A stretch of 64,000 nt of DNA from CBDCUQ01 sp965222835 (GCA_965222835.1 CBDCUQ010000004.1:1-64000), one strand, 5' to 3'. Counted from the first letter of the stretch, positions 8,420 to 17,715 are shown. Notes: generated by a model not told the origin, from the sequence alone. Program-made: numbers and translations.

Positions 8420-9325
8420 ATGACCGATGACTCCAAGACAAATGCGCCGCCGGCGCTGATTGATCGAGAGCTTGTGCTCCGCCGGCGCGCTCGGGTTGCT
8501 GTGACGGCGTGTGCGCATGATTTCTTGCTCGCGCGTGCGGCTGATGACCTTGCGGATCGCCTTCTATTGGTGAAGCGGACGTTTCCGTCCGCGTTGGTAC
8601 TCGGTGCTCATCATGGTGTGTTGGGGCGCCGTCTGTGCGGGCTTGGCGGTATCGAAAACATATTGTCGCTCGACAGTTGTTCGGCGTTTCTCGAGGCTTG
8701 CGACGGACAGCGCGTGCTGGCGGATGAGGAACGGCTCCCCGTCGCTGATGCGTCGCTCGATCTTGTGGTTTCCGCGCATGCCCTGCACGTGGTGAATGAC
8801 TTGCCCGGAGTTCTTGCTCAAATCCGGCGTGCGCTCAAACCGGATGGCTTGATGCTTGCGACGTTTCCTGGGGGAGAAACACTTCATGAGCTTCGGGAGG
8901 CTTGGCTGGTTGCCGAAAGCGACGTGACCGGTGGGGCCAGTCCGCGGGTGTGTCCTTTTGCGGACGTGAGGACCTGTGGTGCGCTTCTACAGCGTGCGGG
9001 GTTCGCCTTGCCTGTTACCGACAGTGAGACTGTGGTGGTGACCTACGCGACGCCGCTGGCCCTGATGGCGGAGATCAAGGCGATGGGAATGAGCAATATG
9101 CTCTCTGATCGCAGCCGTACGCCGGTGACGCGCGGGCTGATGATGCGGGCAGCCGAGGTCTATGCGGAGCGGTTTGGAATTGCGGACGGTCGCGTGCCGG
9201 CCACATTCGAGATGATTACGCTGACGGGGTGGGCTCCGCACGAGAGCCAGCAAAAGCCCTTACAACCCGGTTCCGCGAAAATGCGTCTTGCCGATGCGTT
9301 GGGCGTGAAAGAGGGCAAACTGTGA
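8420..9325 (+). CDS. SAM-dependent methyltransferase-fold protein, BioC/NDUFAF5-like
   Basis: A 301-residue class I Rossmann methyltransferase-fold protein. The N-terminal LIDRELVLRRRARV and the later GMSNMLSDRSRTPVTRG and FEMITLTGWAPH blocks are typical of the alphaproteobacterial relatives of mitochondrial complex I assembly factor NDUFAF5. The SAM site is less classical: ALVLGAHHGVLG instead of a GxGxG loop, then SLDVVVSAHALHVVNDLPG as motif II/post-II. By homology it could hydroxylate or methylate a complex I subunit or act on a small acid; this is not decidable here. Translation could also begin upstream at 8354, but the ATG at 8420 matches the family start (ALIDRELV). Confidence 0.8.
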   Translation: MTDDSKTNAPPALIDRELVLRRRARVAVTACAHDFLLARAADDLADRLLLVKRTFPSALVLGAHHGVLGRRLCGLGGIENILSLDSCSAFLEACDGQRVLADEERLPVADASLDLVVSAHALHVVNDLPGVLAQIRRALKPDGLMLATFPGGETLHELREAWLVAESDVTGGASPRVCPFADVRTCGALLQRAGFALPVTDSETVVVTYATPLALMAEIKAMGMSNMLSDRSRTPVTRGLMMRAAEVYAERFGIADGRVPATFEMITLTGWAPHESQQKPLQPGSAKMRLADALGVKEGKL

Positions 9326-9533
9326 CGGGTGCTGCAGCCGGGTGCTTGCTTTTGCCCACCCCATCGGGTGGGACACTCGGCGGCTGATTAAGGTCGTTGC
9401 AGGAGCGGCACGGCGGAACTACGCTGCACAGGCAGGACTACCGCAACAACAAACGAAACGAAGATCCGCCGGAACCGGGCGCGATGCAAAGCCTTCGGTC
9501 AACCAGGCGGGCTCCAGAGGAAACGCTGGTCAC

Positions 9534-11480
9534 ATGCAAAACAAGATCATTTCTACCGCTGAAGCCATTGGGCTTATCGGTGACGGTAACGTCGTTTGCA
9601 CGACGGGGTTCGTGCAAAGTTGTATTCCCGAATTGCTTCATGCGGCGCTGGAGAAACGGTATGTCGATACGGGACACCCGAAGGGTCTTACGTTGATCAT
9701 GTGTGCGGGGGCTGGCGACAGCAAAGGCCTCGGCACCGGGCGGCTTCATCATGAGGGATTACTTTCACGGGTTATCGCTGCCAATTTCGGACGAATGCCG
9801 AAGGTGGCGCAGGCGGCGCAGGACAACAAAATCCAAGGCTATAACCTGCCCCAAGGGATCATCTCGAAACTCTATCGCTCGTGTGCGTCCGGACAGCCCG
9901 GGCTCTTTTCCAAGGTCGGTCTTCATACGTACGTCGATCCGCGCCTTGGTGGCGGTAAGGTCAATACAGTGACAACAGAGGATATCGTCAAGCTTGTTGA
10001 GGTCGATGGGCGTGAGTGGATGTTTTACAAAGCAACGCCGATCGATGTTGCTTTGATCCGCGCGACCTCCGCCGATCCCTCCGGAAATCTTAGTATGGAG
10101 AAAGAAGCACTCACGCTTGATGGACTTGCGCAGGCGATGGCGGCCCACAACAACGGCGGTATCGTTATTGCGCAGGTCGAACGCATTGTTGAGCAGGGGT
10201 CGATCAAGCCCAAGGACGTGAGGGTGCCCGGTATTCTTGTCGATTGCGTCGTGGTTGCCGACGATCCGGAGATGCATCGCATGAACTACGGTGTTCAATA
10301 CAATCCTGCGCTGTCGGGCGAAATCCGCGTTCCTGTGGATGCTATCGCGCGCATGAAACTCGATGCGCGCAAGGTTATCGCGCGACGTGCGGCGTTCGAG
10401 TTGCCGCTCAACGGAACCATCAATCTTGGTGTTGGTGCCCCTGACGGCGTGGCGTCCGTTGCCGCTGAAGAGAAGGTGACCCCCTATCTGACCATGACTA
10501 CTGAAGCCGGCGCGATTGGTGGCGTCTTGGCGGGCGGCTCCAACTTCGGCTCGTCGGCCAACGCGCATTCGATTATCGACCAAAACCAAATGTTCGACTT
10601 CTATCATGGTGGAGGTCTCGACCTTACCTGCCTCGGCGTGGCGGAGGTCGATGAAAAGGGCAACGTCAACACAAGCAAGTTTGGCGGACGGCTCAACGGG
10701 TGCGGCGGGTTTATTGACATCTCGCAGAACTCGCGTGCGGTTGTCTTTGCCGGAACGTTCACCGCCGGTGGCCTGGAAGTGGCCATCGAGGACGGGCGCC
10801 TCCGGATTGTGAAAGAAGGACGGTCGCGGAAGTTTGTGAAGGCGGTCGAACAGGTCACGTTTTCGGGTACGTTTGCGGCCTCGAAATCGCAACCGGTGAT
10901 TTATGTGACCGAACGCTGCGTGTTTCAGCTCACGCCGGATGGACTCGATCTAATCGAGGTGGCACCGGGTATTGATATCGAGCGCGATATTCTCCCGCAT
11001 ATGGACTTCAAACCCATCATAACCAAACCGATGCCGATGGATGCCCGGATCTTTTTGGATGAGCCTATGGAGCTGATGGACGAGCTGATGAATCTCAAGT
11101 TGTCAGAACGCGTCAGCTACGATCCCGAACGCAATATTCTGTTCCTTAATCTTGAAGGTTGGAGTGTGCGAAAGAGGAGCGATGTCGACGATCTGCAGAA
11201 GGTTCTGGTGGATGCCTGTGAGAAAGCAGGCCGGCGCGTCAACGCGGTTGTGAACCACGATGGCTGCCGGATAGCCGAGGATCTCTATGACCGCTATGCG
11301 GAGATGATCGAGTACATGCTGGAGCATCATTACGCGACGACGACGCGCTATTCGACCAGTACGTTTATGCGCGTGAAAATGCGCGAGGCCTTGTCGAAAC
11401 GGGGGTTGCAGCCGCATATTTTTGAGCGGGCTGAGGAGGCGCATGCGGCCCTGGCCACGGCCCAGAAAGCCGCAGGGTGA
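9534..11480 (+). CDS. Fused acyl-CoA:carboxylate CoA-transferase (propionate/acetate CoA-transferase type)
   Basis: A 648-residue protein carrying both CoA-transferase halves in one chain, the YdiF/propionate-CoA-transferase arrangement. The N-terminal half begins with KIISTAEAIGLIGDGNVVCTTG. The catalytic Glu is in TTEAGAIGG (about E324), which forms the glutamyl-CoA thioester intermediate. About 110 extra C-terminal residues (from LSERVSYD) are normal for proteobacterial members. It would swap CoA between short acids such as acetate, propionate or acetoacetate. The frame is open from 9342, but the first 64 residues are low-complexity and the ATG at 9534 starts the conserved domain. Confidence 0.88.
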   Translation: MQNKIISTAEAIGLIGDGNVVCTTGFVQSCIPELLHAALEKRYVDTGHPKGLTLIMCAGAGDSKGLGTGRLHHEGLLSRVIAANFGRMPKVAQAAQDNKIQGYNLPQGIISKLYRSCASGQPGLFSKVGLHTYVDPRLGGGKVNTVTTEDIVKLVEVDGREWMFYKATPIDVALIRATSADPSGNLSMEKEALTLDGLAQAMAAHNNGGIVIAQVERIVEQGSIKPKDVRVPGILVDCVVVADDPEMHRMNYGVQYNPALSGEIRVPVDAIARMKLDARKVIARRAAFELPLNGTINLGVGAPDGVASVAAEEKVTPYLTMTTEAGAIGGVLAGGSNFGSSANAHSIIDQNQMFDFYHGGGLDLTCLGVAEVDEKGNVNTSKFGGRLNGCGGFIDISQNSRAVVFAGTFTAGGLEVAIEDGRLRIVKEGRSRKFVKAVEQVTFSGTFAASKSQPVIYVTERCVFQLTPDGLDLIEVAPGIDIERDILPHMDFKPIITKPMPMDARIFLDEPMELMDELMNLKLSERVSYDPERNILFLNLEGWSVRKRSDVDDLQKVLVDACEKAGRRVNAVVNHDGCRIAEDLYDRYAEMIEYMLEHHYATTTRYSTSTFMRVKMREALSKRGLQPHIFERAEEAHAALATAQKAAG

Positions 11481-11688
11481 GCAGAAAAGATTGTCCTAAT
11501 CGCCGCCGTCCTTCGCATCAATGCGGCCTGTGTTATTGACCAGCGTGTGCGCCTGTGGCCCGTAGGAGTTGCCGGCAACGTCTTGGGTTTTGCCAGTGCC
11601 AGTGATCACGGTGATAAGTTGGGATGAAGCCGATATCCCCGCGGGGACGGCCGCAATCGGCTGGTGGGGCGGGTTCTTCGAGAATGGA

Positions 11689-11949
11689 ATGCGCTGGCAG
11701 GACTATCTCGATGCCTTCAATGAAAAGGTGCACCCCTACCTAGAAGCGGCAAGACAATCTGCTATCGAGAATCGCATCAAAGTCACCGGCGAACAGCATC
11801 AATACGATGGTGTGACGCCTGTCTTCTCCGACGGCCGGTACTTTCAAATGACCTACCGGGCCTGGGGTGATTTTATGGCGGCTGTTTGGAGCGAAGAAGA
11901 GGATCGCGATCTCAGCTACATGGATTTCTACGTGAGAACGATCGCATGA
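11689..11949 (+). CDS. Small protein of unknown function
   Basis: An 86-residue acidic protein (MRWQDYLDAFNEKVHPYLEA...) with no family I recognise. The frame is open from 11569, but the upstream 40 residues look non-coding. It overlaps the next gene in an ATGA junction, so the two are probably translated together. Both are rich in Trp, Tyr, Glu and Arg and are likely cytosolic. The paired overlap and ordinary codon use favour real genes, but this rests on weak evidence. Confidence 0.5.
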   Translation: MRWQDYLDAFNEKVHPYLEAARQSAIENRIKVTGEQHQYDGVTPVFSDGRYFQMTYRAWGDFMAAVWSEEEDRDLSYMDFYVRTIA

Positions 11950-12155
11950 AAGGTGTGCTCTATCACGGCGTCAAAGTGCGCTGGAATGACGGCGGCTCCG
12001 AGATGTTTCGCTACGAAACGGAAGAGCAAGCGCGCGCGGCCGAGCGCTACCAGTATATCGAGAATTGGCGAAACACGAAGTCAGCTTCTTACGTTGGTCG
12101 CCGCATCCACTGGCCGACATTCTGGCGGTACTTGTTCGGCATGTGCCAAGACTAG
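11946..12155 (+). CDS. Small protein of unknown function, overlapping the previous gene
   Basis: A 69-residue protein starting MKGVLYHGVKVRW at an ATG that overlaps the preceding stop by four bases (ATGA). Residues 1-45 look like a short beta-rich fold (GVKVRWNDGGSEMFRYETEEQARAAERYQ), followed by WRNTKSAS and a Trp-rich tail. No family recognised. The tight coupling to the previous gene suggests one small operon. Confidence 0.5.
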   Translation: MKGVLYHGVKVRWNDGGSEMFRYETEEQARAAERYQYIENWRNTKSASYVGRRIHWPTFWRYLFGMCQD

Positions 12156-12190
12156 GCCTTGTCTTATCTCACGACGGATACTGTACTGTT

Positions 12191-12219
12191 TCTTGAGAAA
12201 TTTGTTTCGAATTTAACGG
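12191..12219 (+). promoter_or_regulatory. Upstream element shared by the two TadG-like genes (copy 1)
   Basis: These 29 bases (beginning TCTTGAGAAATTTG) match 26 of 29 at 13709-13737, at nearly the same distance from the start of the next paralogue. This points to a retained promoter or operator rather than neutral spacer. Confidence 0.5.
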
Positions 12220-12351
12220 AAAAGTTTGTGGCTTTGAAAGCTTGACTTCTGATTGTTTTATTTAGCTGACATTCTTTGCAGATCTTAATGCTTATAAGAG
12301 TTTAATGGTGCGCAACTGAGTTGAGACTCTTGCGATGTGAGCGCCCCCCTG

Positions 12352-13629
12352 ATGATTATCTGCAGTCAGAAAGCGTCGATACTTTCGGAGTTGAGAAGTG
12401 ACCGATCGGGTGCAACGGCGATCCTTTACGCTTTGCTTCTTGCGCCGATGCTTGGCATCATTGCCCTTGCTATCGACTACAGCCGCCTGAAGCGTGAGGA
12501 GAATGTCGAGCAGGTCTCTGCGGACGCCGCATCGCTCGCTACTGCCAGCCTGAAGTCGGGAGATTCCAACGTTACCGATGCACAGGCGATTGCGGCGGGA
12601 AAAGTCACCTTCAAAGCGAATTATGAGGAGTTGGGGCGCGGAGCTATGGCTGGTGAGCCCACAATCACCATCGTCGAACAAACCGTGACGGTTTCGTACA
12701 AGCGTTCGCTCGGAACATACTTCTTGGGTCTTTTCGGCCGTCCCCACATGGAGGTTGGGGTGACCTCCGTTGCCTTCATCAAGAAGCCCTTGAAGCTCGA
12801 GGTCGTGCTGGTGCTTGACTATTCGGGCTCGATGAACAGCAACGGCAAGTATCAGGCGATGCGTGATGCGGCTATCGACTTGGTCGAGGAGCTGAGCCTT
12901 GAGGTTAACAATGCGGGCAATAAGTTCGCGCTCGTGCCGTTTTCGAAGCATGTTTACGCGACATTGCCCTCCGACTATGTTGTTGGGCAACCGGCAGGGG
13001 GTACATGGACTAATTGTACGCGGGACCGGCAGTATCCATACAACACCGAGGATTCGACGCCACTCATCAGTGACAATGAAACGAAGTGGATTTCGGATGC
13101 CCCGGAGGACAACAACGGAACCGGATCGGCACCTTGCCACAACTACACATCGCGTGATCTCGTTGTCTTGCCGCTGACCGAGGATAAGAACCCAGTCATT
13201 TCACAACTCAACAGTATGACTCCTTACAGCTGGACGCATATTGCGTTGGGGATGGAAATGGGTTGGCATGTGCTTTCTCCAAATCTCCCATTCGATGAGG
13301 GCGCGCCCTATACGGATGATGAGGTGCACAAGGTTGTTGTCTTGCTCAGTGACGGCGTGCAGACAGCGGGTGGCAACGGGCCGGGTGGTGCGAATTCAGT
13401 GGGACATGCTCAAGACAATCTTGAGGTCGTGTGCGACAGCGCGAAGGCCCAGGGCATCACCATCGTTACGATTGGTTTTGACCTTGCGACTCAGGCCGCC
13501 AAAGATCCGCTGATCTACTGCGCTAGCTCGGAAGATGACTTCTACGACGCGGCGGATAACACGCAGCTGGCTGCCTCGTTTAACGAGATTACGGCGCGGT
13601 TGGCGGGCGAGGTGCGCTTGACCCACTAG
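12352..13629 (+). CDS. TadG-like pilus-assembly protein with von Willebrand A domain (copy 1)
   Basis: About 425 residues. An N-terminal TadE/TadG segment (SGATAILYALLLAPMLGIIALAIDYSR) anchors it in the inner membrane. The rest is exported and contains a vWA domain with MIDAS motif DYSGS, followed by a long loop with paired Cys and VVVLLSDGVQT. Such proteins are linked to Flp/Tad pili and the cell surface, but no other tad gene is in the window. The next gene is a clear paralogue (same blocks NVEQVSADAA, YFLGLFGRP, FIKKPLKLE). A GTG at 12337 is an alternative start; 12352 is chosen by alignment with the paralogue's leader. Confidence 0.85.
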   Translation: MIICSQKASILSELRSDRSGATAILYALLLAPMLGIIALAIDYSRLKREENVEQVSADAASLATASLKSGDSNVTDAQAIAAGKVTFKANYEELGRGAMAGEPTITIVEQTVTVSYKRSLGTYFLGLFGRPHMEVGVTSVAFIKKPLKLEVVLVLDYSGSMNSNGKYQAMRDAAIDLVEELSLEVNNAGNKFALVPFSKHVYATLPSDYVVGQPAGGTWTNCTRDRQYPYNTEDSTPLISDNETKWISDAPEDNNGTGSAPCHNYTSRDLVVLPLTEDKNPVISQLNSMTPYSWTHIALGMEMGWHVLSPNLPFDEGAPYTDDEVHKVVVLLSDGVQTAGGNGPGGANSVGHAQDNLEVVCDSAKAQGITIVTIGFDLATQAAKDPLIYCASSEDDFYDAADNTQLAASFNEITARLAGEVRLTH

Positions 13630-13708
13630 CGGAACGGATCGGTTTCGCGTGCAGAGGAGTGGTCTTGCTACCTAGTCGCTCACCGCAATTGGCTCTTAAT
13701 GTGCAAAG

Positions 13709-13737
13709 TCTTGAGAAAGTTGTTTCGAATTGAATGG
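13709..13737 (+). promoter_or_regulatory. Upstream element shared by the two TadG-like genes (copy 2)
   Basis: The second copy of the 29-base element (TCTTGAGAAAGTTG...), 125 bases before the start at 13863; copy 1 ends 132 bases before 12352. A second shared block lies nearer the start: GTGCGC followed by GAG, then GAGCGCCCCCC. Confidence 0.5.
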
Positions 13738-13862
13738 ATTCACTAGGCGCGTAGAAAGCCTATTCTTAACTTACTCAGTTTCCCTACCTATCTTTACGCG
13801 TTTTTACTTGTTCAAGATTTAGATTGTGCGCGACGAGATTTCCCAAATGCGGAGCGCCCCCC

Positions 13863-15137
13863 ATGACCGGTCGATTCACAAGAATGAGCCTAGTCTCTGA
13901 TTTCAAGCGAAATCAGTCAGGAGTAACGGCCGTCCTTTACGCTTTGCTGCTTGTGCCGATGCTCGGCATCATCGCGCTTGCTGTAGACTACAGCCGCATG
14001 AAGCGGGAAGAGAATGTAGAGCAGGTCTCTGCAGACGCGGCGGCGCTTGCTGTTGCGAGCCTGAAGTCGGCGGGGGACTACACCGACGCTGAAGCGATCG
14101 CGATGGGAAAAGCAACCTTCGCCGCGAATTACAAGGATCTTAGGGGAATCACCAATGCAGGTGATCCCACGATCACCATCGTCGATCAGCAGGTGACTGT
14201 GACCTACAGCCACTCTGTCAAAACGTACTTTCTCGGTCTGTTCGGCCGCCCAGAATTAGAGGCGGGCGCGACGTCTACTGCCTTCATCAAGAAGCCACTG
14301 AAGCTCGAAATCGTTCTTGTCTTGGACTATTCCAGTTCAATGAACAGCAAGGGTAAGTATCAGGCGATGCGTGATGCGGCTATCGCGTTGGTGGAGGAGC
14401 TGAGTCTGGACGTCAACAATACCGGGCATAAATTCGGCCTGGTGCCCTTTGCGAGAGAAGTCTACGCCACATTGCCTTCCGATTACGTTGTGGGGCAGCC
14501 GGCGGGCGGGACGTGGACCAATTGCACGAAGGATCGGGAGTATCCGTATAATACCGAAACTTCGACGCCGGTGATCAATGCGGACGAGACCAAATGGGTC
14601 TCGCGAGCGCCGGAGGACAACGGAGGGACTGGAGTCGCCCCGTGCCACAACTATACCAATCGCGATCTTGTCGTGAAGGCGCTGACCGAGGATAGCGCTG
14701 CCATCCTCTCACAGCTACAAGCTATGACCCCACACTCCGGAACGCATATTGCGCTGGGGTTTGAGATGGGATGGCATGTGATTTCGCCCAATCTTCCCTT
14801 TGATGAAGGGGCTCCCTACACGGACGACGAAGTGCAAAAGGTCATCGTTCTGCTGAGTGACGGGCGGCAATCGGTCAGCGGCAATGGGCCAGGCGGCTCG
14901 AGCTCATCTGCCGCAGCCGAGGTCAACCTTGAGGACTTATGCGACAATGCGAAGGCTGACGGCATAACGGTTGTGACAATCGGGTTTGACCTTACGACTC
15001 AGGCCGCCAAGGATCCGTTGATCCATTGTGCCAGCTCGGAAAACGACTTTTACGACGCCTCCACCAATTCGCAGCTGATGGTTTCGTTCAATGAAATTAC
15101 GGCGCGCCTGGCTGGAGAGGTCCGCTTGGTCGAATAG
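13863..15137 (+). CDS. TadG-like pilus-assembly protein with von Willebrand A domain (copy 2)
   Basis: A 424-residue paralogue of the preceding gene with the same layout: TadE/TadG transmembrane segment (SGVTAVLYALLLVPMLG), a linker, then a vWA domain with MIDAS DYSSS and the block VIVLLSDGRQS. Conservation is high over the full length, including the Cys of WTNC, APCHNYT, LCDNA and HCASS, suggesting shared disulfides in the periplasm. The ATG at 13863 follows CGGAG. The frame also opens from a TTG at 13824. It converges on guaA. Whether the pair forms a heteromer or serves as alternates is unknown. Confidence 0.85.
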   Translation: MTGRFTRMSLVSDFKRNQSGVTAVLYALLLVPMLGIIALAVDYSRMKREENVEQVSADAAALAVASLKSAGDYTDAEAIAMGKATFAANYKDLRGITNAGDPTITIVDQQVTVTYSHSVKTYFLGLFGRPELEAGATSTAFIKKPLKLEIVLVLDYSSSMNSKGKYQAMRDAAIALVEELSLDVNNTGHKFGLVPFAREVYATLPSDYVVGQPAGGTWTNCTKDREYPYNTETSTPVINADETKWVSRAPEDNGGTGVAPCHNYTNRDLVVKALTEDSAAILSQLQAMTPHSGTHIALGFEMGWHVISPNLPFDEGAPYTDDEVQKVIVLLSDGRQSVSGNGPGGSSSSAAAEVNLEDLCDNAKADGITVVTIGFDLTTQAAKDPLIHCASSENDFYDASTNSQLMVSFNEITARLAGEVRLVE

Positions 15138-15153
15138 ACCTGTGCGGTGGAAG

Positions 15154-15184
15154 AGGAGTGGGGCTAAGGGCGTGGCCCCCTCCT
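15154..15184. terminator. Hairpin between convergent TadG-like gene and guaA
   Basis: Arms AGGAGTGGGGC (15154-15164) and GCCCCCTCCT (15175-15184) pair with a single bulged T. It lies at the junction of two convergent stop codons and touches the guaA stop. There is no T-run, so it is a candidate only. Confidence 0.4.
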
Positions 15185-16730
15185 ATTCCCACTCGATCGT
15201 ACCTGGCGGCTTGCTCGTCACGTCATAGACGACGCGGTTGACGCCGCGCACCTCATTGATGATGCGGTTCGCCACGCGGCCGAGGAATCCCATGTCAAAG
15301 GGGAAAAAGTCAGCGGTCATGCCATCGACCGAGGTGACGGCGCGTAGTCCCAGGACGTGATCGTAAGTGCGCCCGTCGCCCATAACGCCGACGGTGCGTA
15401 CAGGCAAGAGGACGGCGAAGGCCTGCCAGATGGCGTCGTAAAGGCCAGCCTTCCGGATCTCGTCAAGGTATATCGCATCGGCCTTGCGCAGGATGTCGAG
15501 TTTCTCGTGCGTGATTTCCCCGGGGATGCGGATGGCGAGCCCCGGCCCTGGAAACGGATGGCGTCCGACAAAGCCGTCTGGCAATCCGAGCTCGCGCCCC
15601 AAGGCACGGACTTCGTCCTTGAAGAGTTCGCGCAGCGGCTCCACAAGCTTCATATTCATGCGTTCGGGCAATCCACCGACATTGTGGTGCGACTTGATGG
15701 TGACGGACGGACCACCCGTGAAGGATACGCTTTCGATGACGTCGGGGTAGAGCGTGCCCTGGGCCAGGAACTCTGCGCCGCCGATCTTTTTGGCTTCGGC
15801 CTCAAACACGTCGATGAAATGTTTGCCGATGGTTTTGCGTTTGGTTTCCGGATCGCTGACGCCCGCAAGCGCTGCCAGGAACTGTTCGGCGGCGTCCACA
15901 TGCACGAGCGGAATATTGTAATGACCGCGAAAGAGCTCCACGACCTCTTCGGCTTCGGCGAGACGCATTAGTCCGTGGTCGACAAAGACACAGGTGAGCT
16001 GGTCACCGATCGCCTCGTGGATGAGAACGGCTGCCACGGCACTGTCGACGCCGCCGGATAATCCGCAGATAACGCGACCTTTGCCAACCTGGTCGCGGAT
16101 TTTGGCGATCATTTCGCGCCGGTAGGCGGCCATGGTCCAGTCGGACTTGAGGCCGGCGATGCGATGCACGAAATTCGAAAGGAGTCTGGCGCCGTCTGGT
16201 GTGTGTACGACTTCGGGGTGGAATTGCACGGCATAAAAGCGGCGCGCTTCGTCTGCGACGGCGGCGAACGGCGCGTTTTCGCTGACGGCGATGACCTTAA
16301 ATCCAGACGGAAGTGCTGTGACACGGTCTCCGTGGCTCATCCAGACCTGGTGGCGTTCGCCAGTGTTCCAGACGCCGTCAAATAGCGGGCTTGCTTCGCG
16401 CACTTGAAGCATTGCGCGGCCGAATTCGCGGTGGTGGCCGCCTTCGACTTTGCCGCCGAGCTGTTCGGCCATTATCTGTTGGCCGTAGCAAATGCCAAGC
16501 ACGGGAACGCCGGCTTCGAATACGGCGTTCGGCGCGCGCGGGCTTGCAGCGTCGATCACCGAGGCTGGTCCGCCCGATAGAATGACGGCCGCCGGCTTCA
16601 GCTTCGCAAACGCGGCGTCGGCATTTTGGAATGGATGGATCTCGCAATAGACGCCTGCTTCGCGCACGCGCCGGGCGATGAGCTGAGTAACTTGGCTGCC
16701 GAAGTCGACGATGAGGACAGTACCGGTCAT
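15183..16730 (-). CDS. guaA: GMP synthase (glutamine-hydrolysing)
   Basis: A 515-residue enzyme that aminates XMP to GMP using glutamine and ATP, the last step of guanine nucleotide synthesis. The N-terminal class I glutamine amidotransferase has its nucleophile Cys81 in GICYGQQ and the His/Glu pair in QFHPEV. The ATP-pyrophosphatase P-loop is SGGVDSAV. The C-terminal dimerisation domain ends in PPGTIEWE, the conserved GuaA terminus. The frame is open upstream to 16820, but MTGTVLIVDFGSQ at 16730 is the normal start. It follows the YdcF gene on the same strand. Confidence 0.97.
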   Translation of the reverse strand: MTGTVLIVDFGSQVTQLIARRVREAGVYCEIHPFQNADAAFAKLKPAAVILSGGPASVIDAASPRAPNAVFEAGVPVLGICYGQQIMAEQLGGKVEGGHHREFGRAMLQVREASPLFDGVWNTGERHQVWMSHGDRVTALPSGFKVIAVSENAPFAAVADEARRFYAVQFHPEVVHTPDGARLLSNFVHRIAGLKSDWTMAAYRREMIAKIRDQVGKGRVICGLSGGVDSAVAAVLIHEAIGDQLTCVFVDHGLMRLAEAEEVVELFRGHYNIPLVHVDAAEQFLAALAGVSDPETKRKTIGKHFIDVFEAEAKKIGGAEFLAQGTLYPDVIESVSFTGGPSVTIKSHHNVGGLPERMNMKLVEPLRELFKDEVRALGRELGLPDGFVGRHPFPGPGLAIRIPGEITHEKLDILRKADAIYLDEIRKAGLYDAIWQAFAVLLPVRTVGVMGDGRTYDHVLGLRAVTSVDGMTADFFPFDMGFLGRVANRIINEVRGVNRVVYDVTSKPPGTIEWE

Positions 16731-16877
16731 GTGTTTCGCTGTGCGCTCCACGGCGGGGCCGCCTCGGAATCGGGGGCGGGGCCTTGAGCGGGGTAGACCA
16801 AACTGCTGTTGCAGCGTCAAGCCGCGACGGGGCTTCCGTGCACCGACTCGGCGGCAAGGGGTGCCAAGTGTGGCGTC

Positions 16878-16901
16878 TTACTTAGGGAGTTACTTAGGGA
16901 G
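16878..16901. repeat. 12-bp perfect tandem duplication at the ydcF stop codon
   Basis: TTACTTAGGGAG is repeated twice without spacer (16878-16889, 16890-16901). The copy nearer the gene contains the stop codon of the YdcF-like gene; the other lies just beyond it. This looks like a recent slippage duplication with no coding effect. Confidence 0.7.
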
Positions 16902-17694
16902 CCGGCAGCAGTGTGTCGATGCGGCCGCGGAGATAGTAGTACAGGAGCCCTAGCCATTCGTTGGTGGCGAGGTCCATGCGCTGCAGACCCGACCAGTAGC
17001 GTTCGAAGATGCGCCAGACGTCTTCCGGTCCCCGTGTCCGATAGTCGACTGGGTAGGCGGTGACGTTGAAGCCCGCTTTGCGAAAGACGCCCATGGCCCG
17101 CGGCATGTGGTAGGCCGAAGTGACGAGGAGCCAGCGGTCGTCGGACGCGGGCTTCAAGAGGCGCGCCGTGAACTGGGCATTTTCGTGGGTGTTGCGTGAG
17201 GCGCCTTCGAGGACGAGGCGGTCGCGTGAAATTCCGACGGCTTCGAGAAATGCCCCCACCGGTCCGGTGGCCTTGGCACCAGGGCGCAAGAACGTGCCGG
17301 AGCCACCAGTGAAGATGACCTTTGCCTTTGGAAGCTCGCGTGCAATGCGTGCGCCTTCGGTGATGCGTTCTGCGGCTTCGTTGACGGCGAGGCGCCCGCG
17401 GCCGGCACTGACCCAACCGTCCTCGAAGCCGCCGAGAATAATGATACCCTTGATGCCGTCCTCCGGCTGGGGTTGCGGTAATCCTGAGAAGCGCTGCTCT
17501 AGTGGAAGAACGAGAGCATTGCCGAGTGGCAGCATTCCACCAAGTATGATGTAGGCGGCGCCGGCCCAGGCGAACCACTTTCCGGTACGTACACGTGAGG
17601 CGTTTCGCATGAGCCAAAGTCCCGTTACAAGAACGATGGCTGCAAGGCTTGAGGGTTGCAGGAGAAAGCCCAAGATTTTTGAAATGGCGAACAC
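16894..17694 (-). CDS. YdcF/ElyC-like family membrane protein (DUF218)
   Basis: A 266-residue protein with two N-terminal membrane segments (residues about 5-26 and 40-60) and a DUF218 domain from about 82: GIIILGGF, ITEGARIARELPKAKVIFTGGSG, the charged stretch RNTHENA, and LLVTSAYHMPRAMGVF. E. coli ElyC/YdcF relatives are tied to envelope or lipid-carrier metabolism; the reaction is unresolved. It sits between an SH3 protein and guaA on the same strand. Confidence 0.85.
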   Translation of the reverse strand: MFAISKILGFLLQPSSLAAIVLVTGLWLMRNASRVRTGKWFAWAGAAYIILGGMLPLGNALVLPLEQRFSGLPQPQPEDGIKGIIILGGFEDGWVSAGRGRLAVNEAAERITEGARIARELPKAKVIFTGGSGTFLRPGAKATGPVGAFLEAVGISRDRLVLEGASRNTHENAQFTARLLKPASDDRWLLVTSAYHMPRAMGVFRKAGFNVTAYPVDYRTRGPEDVWRIFERYWSGLQRMDLATNEWLGLLYYYLRGRIDTLLPAP

Positions 17695-17715
17695 GGCTGG
17701 GCCGGCGCGTTGGGC

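Noticed and set aside
9765..10892. 375-codon minus-strand frame inside the CoA-transferase
   Set aside because: Antisense to a recognised catalytic domain; no motif or ribosome site.
11496..11700. Minus-strand frame ending ...GTGKTQDVAGNSYGPQ...
   Set aside because: It reads somewhat like protein but has no ATG, and a stop lies just upstream; it may be a gene remnant. Too weak to annotate.
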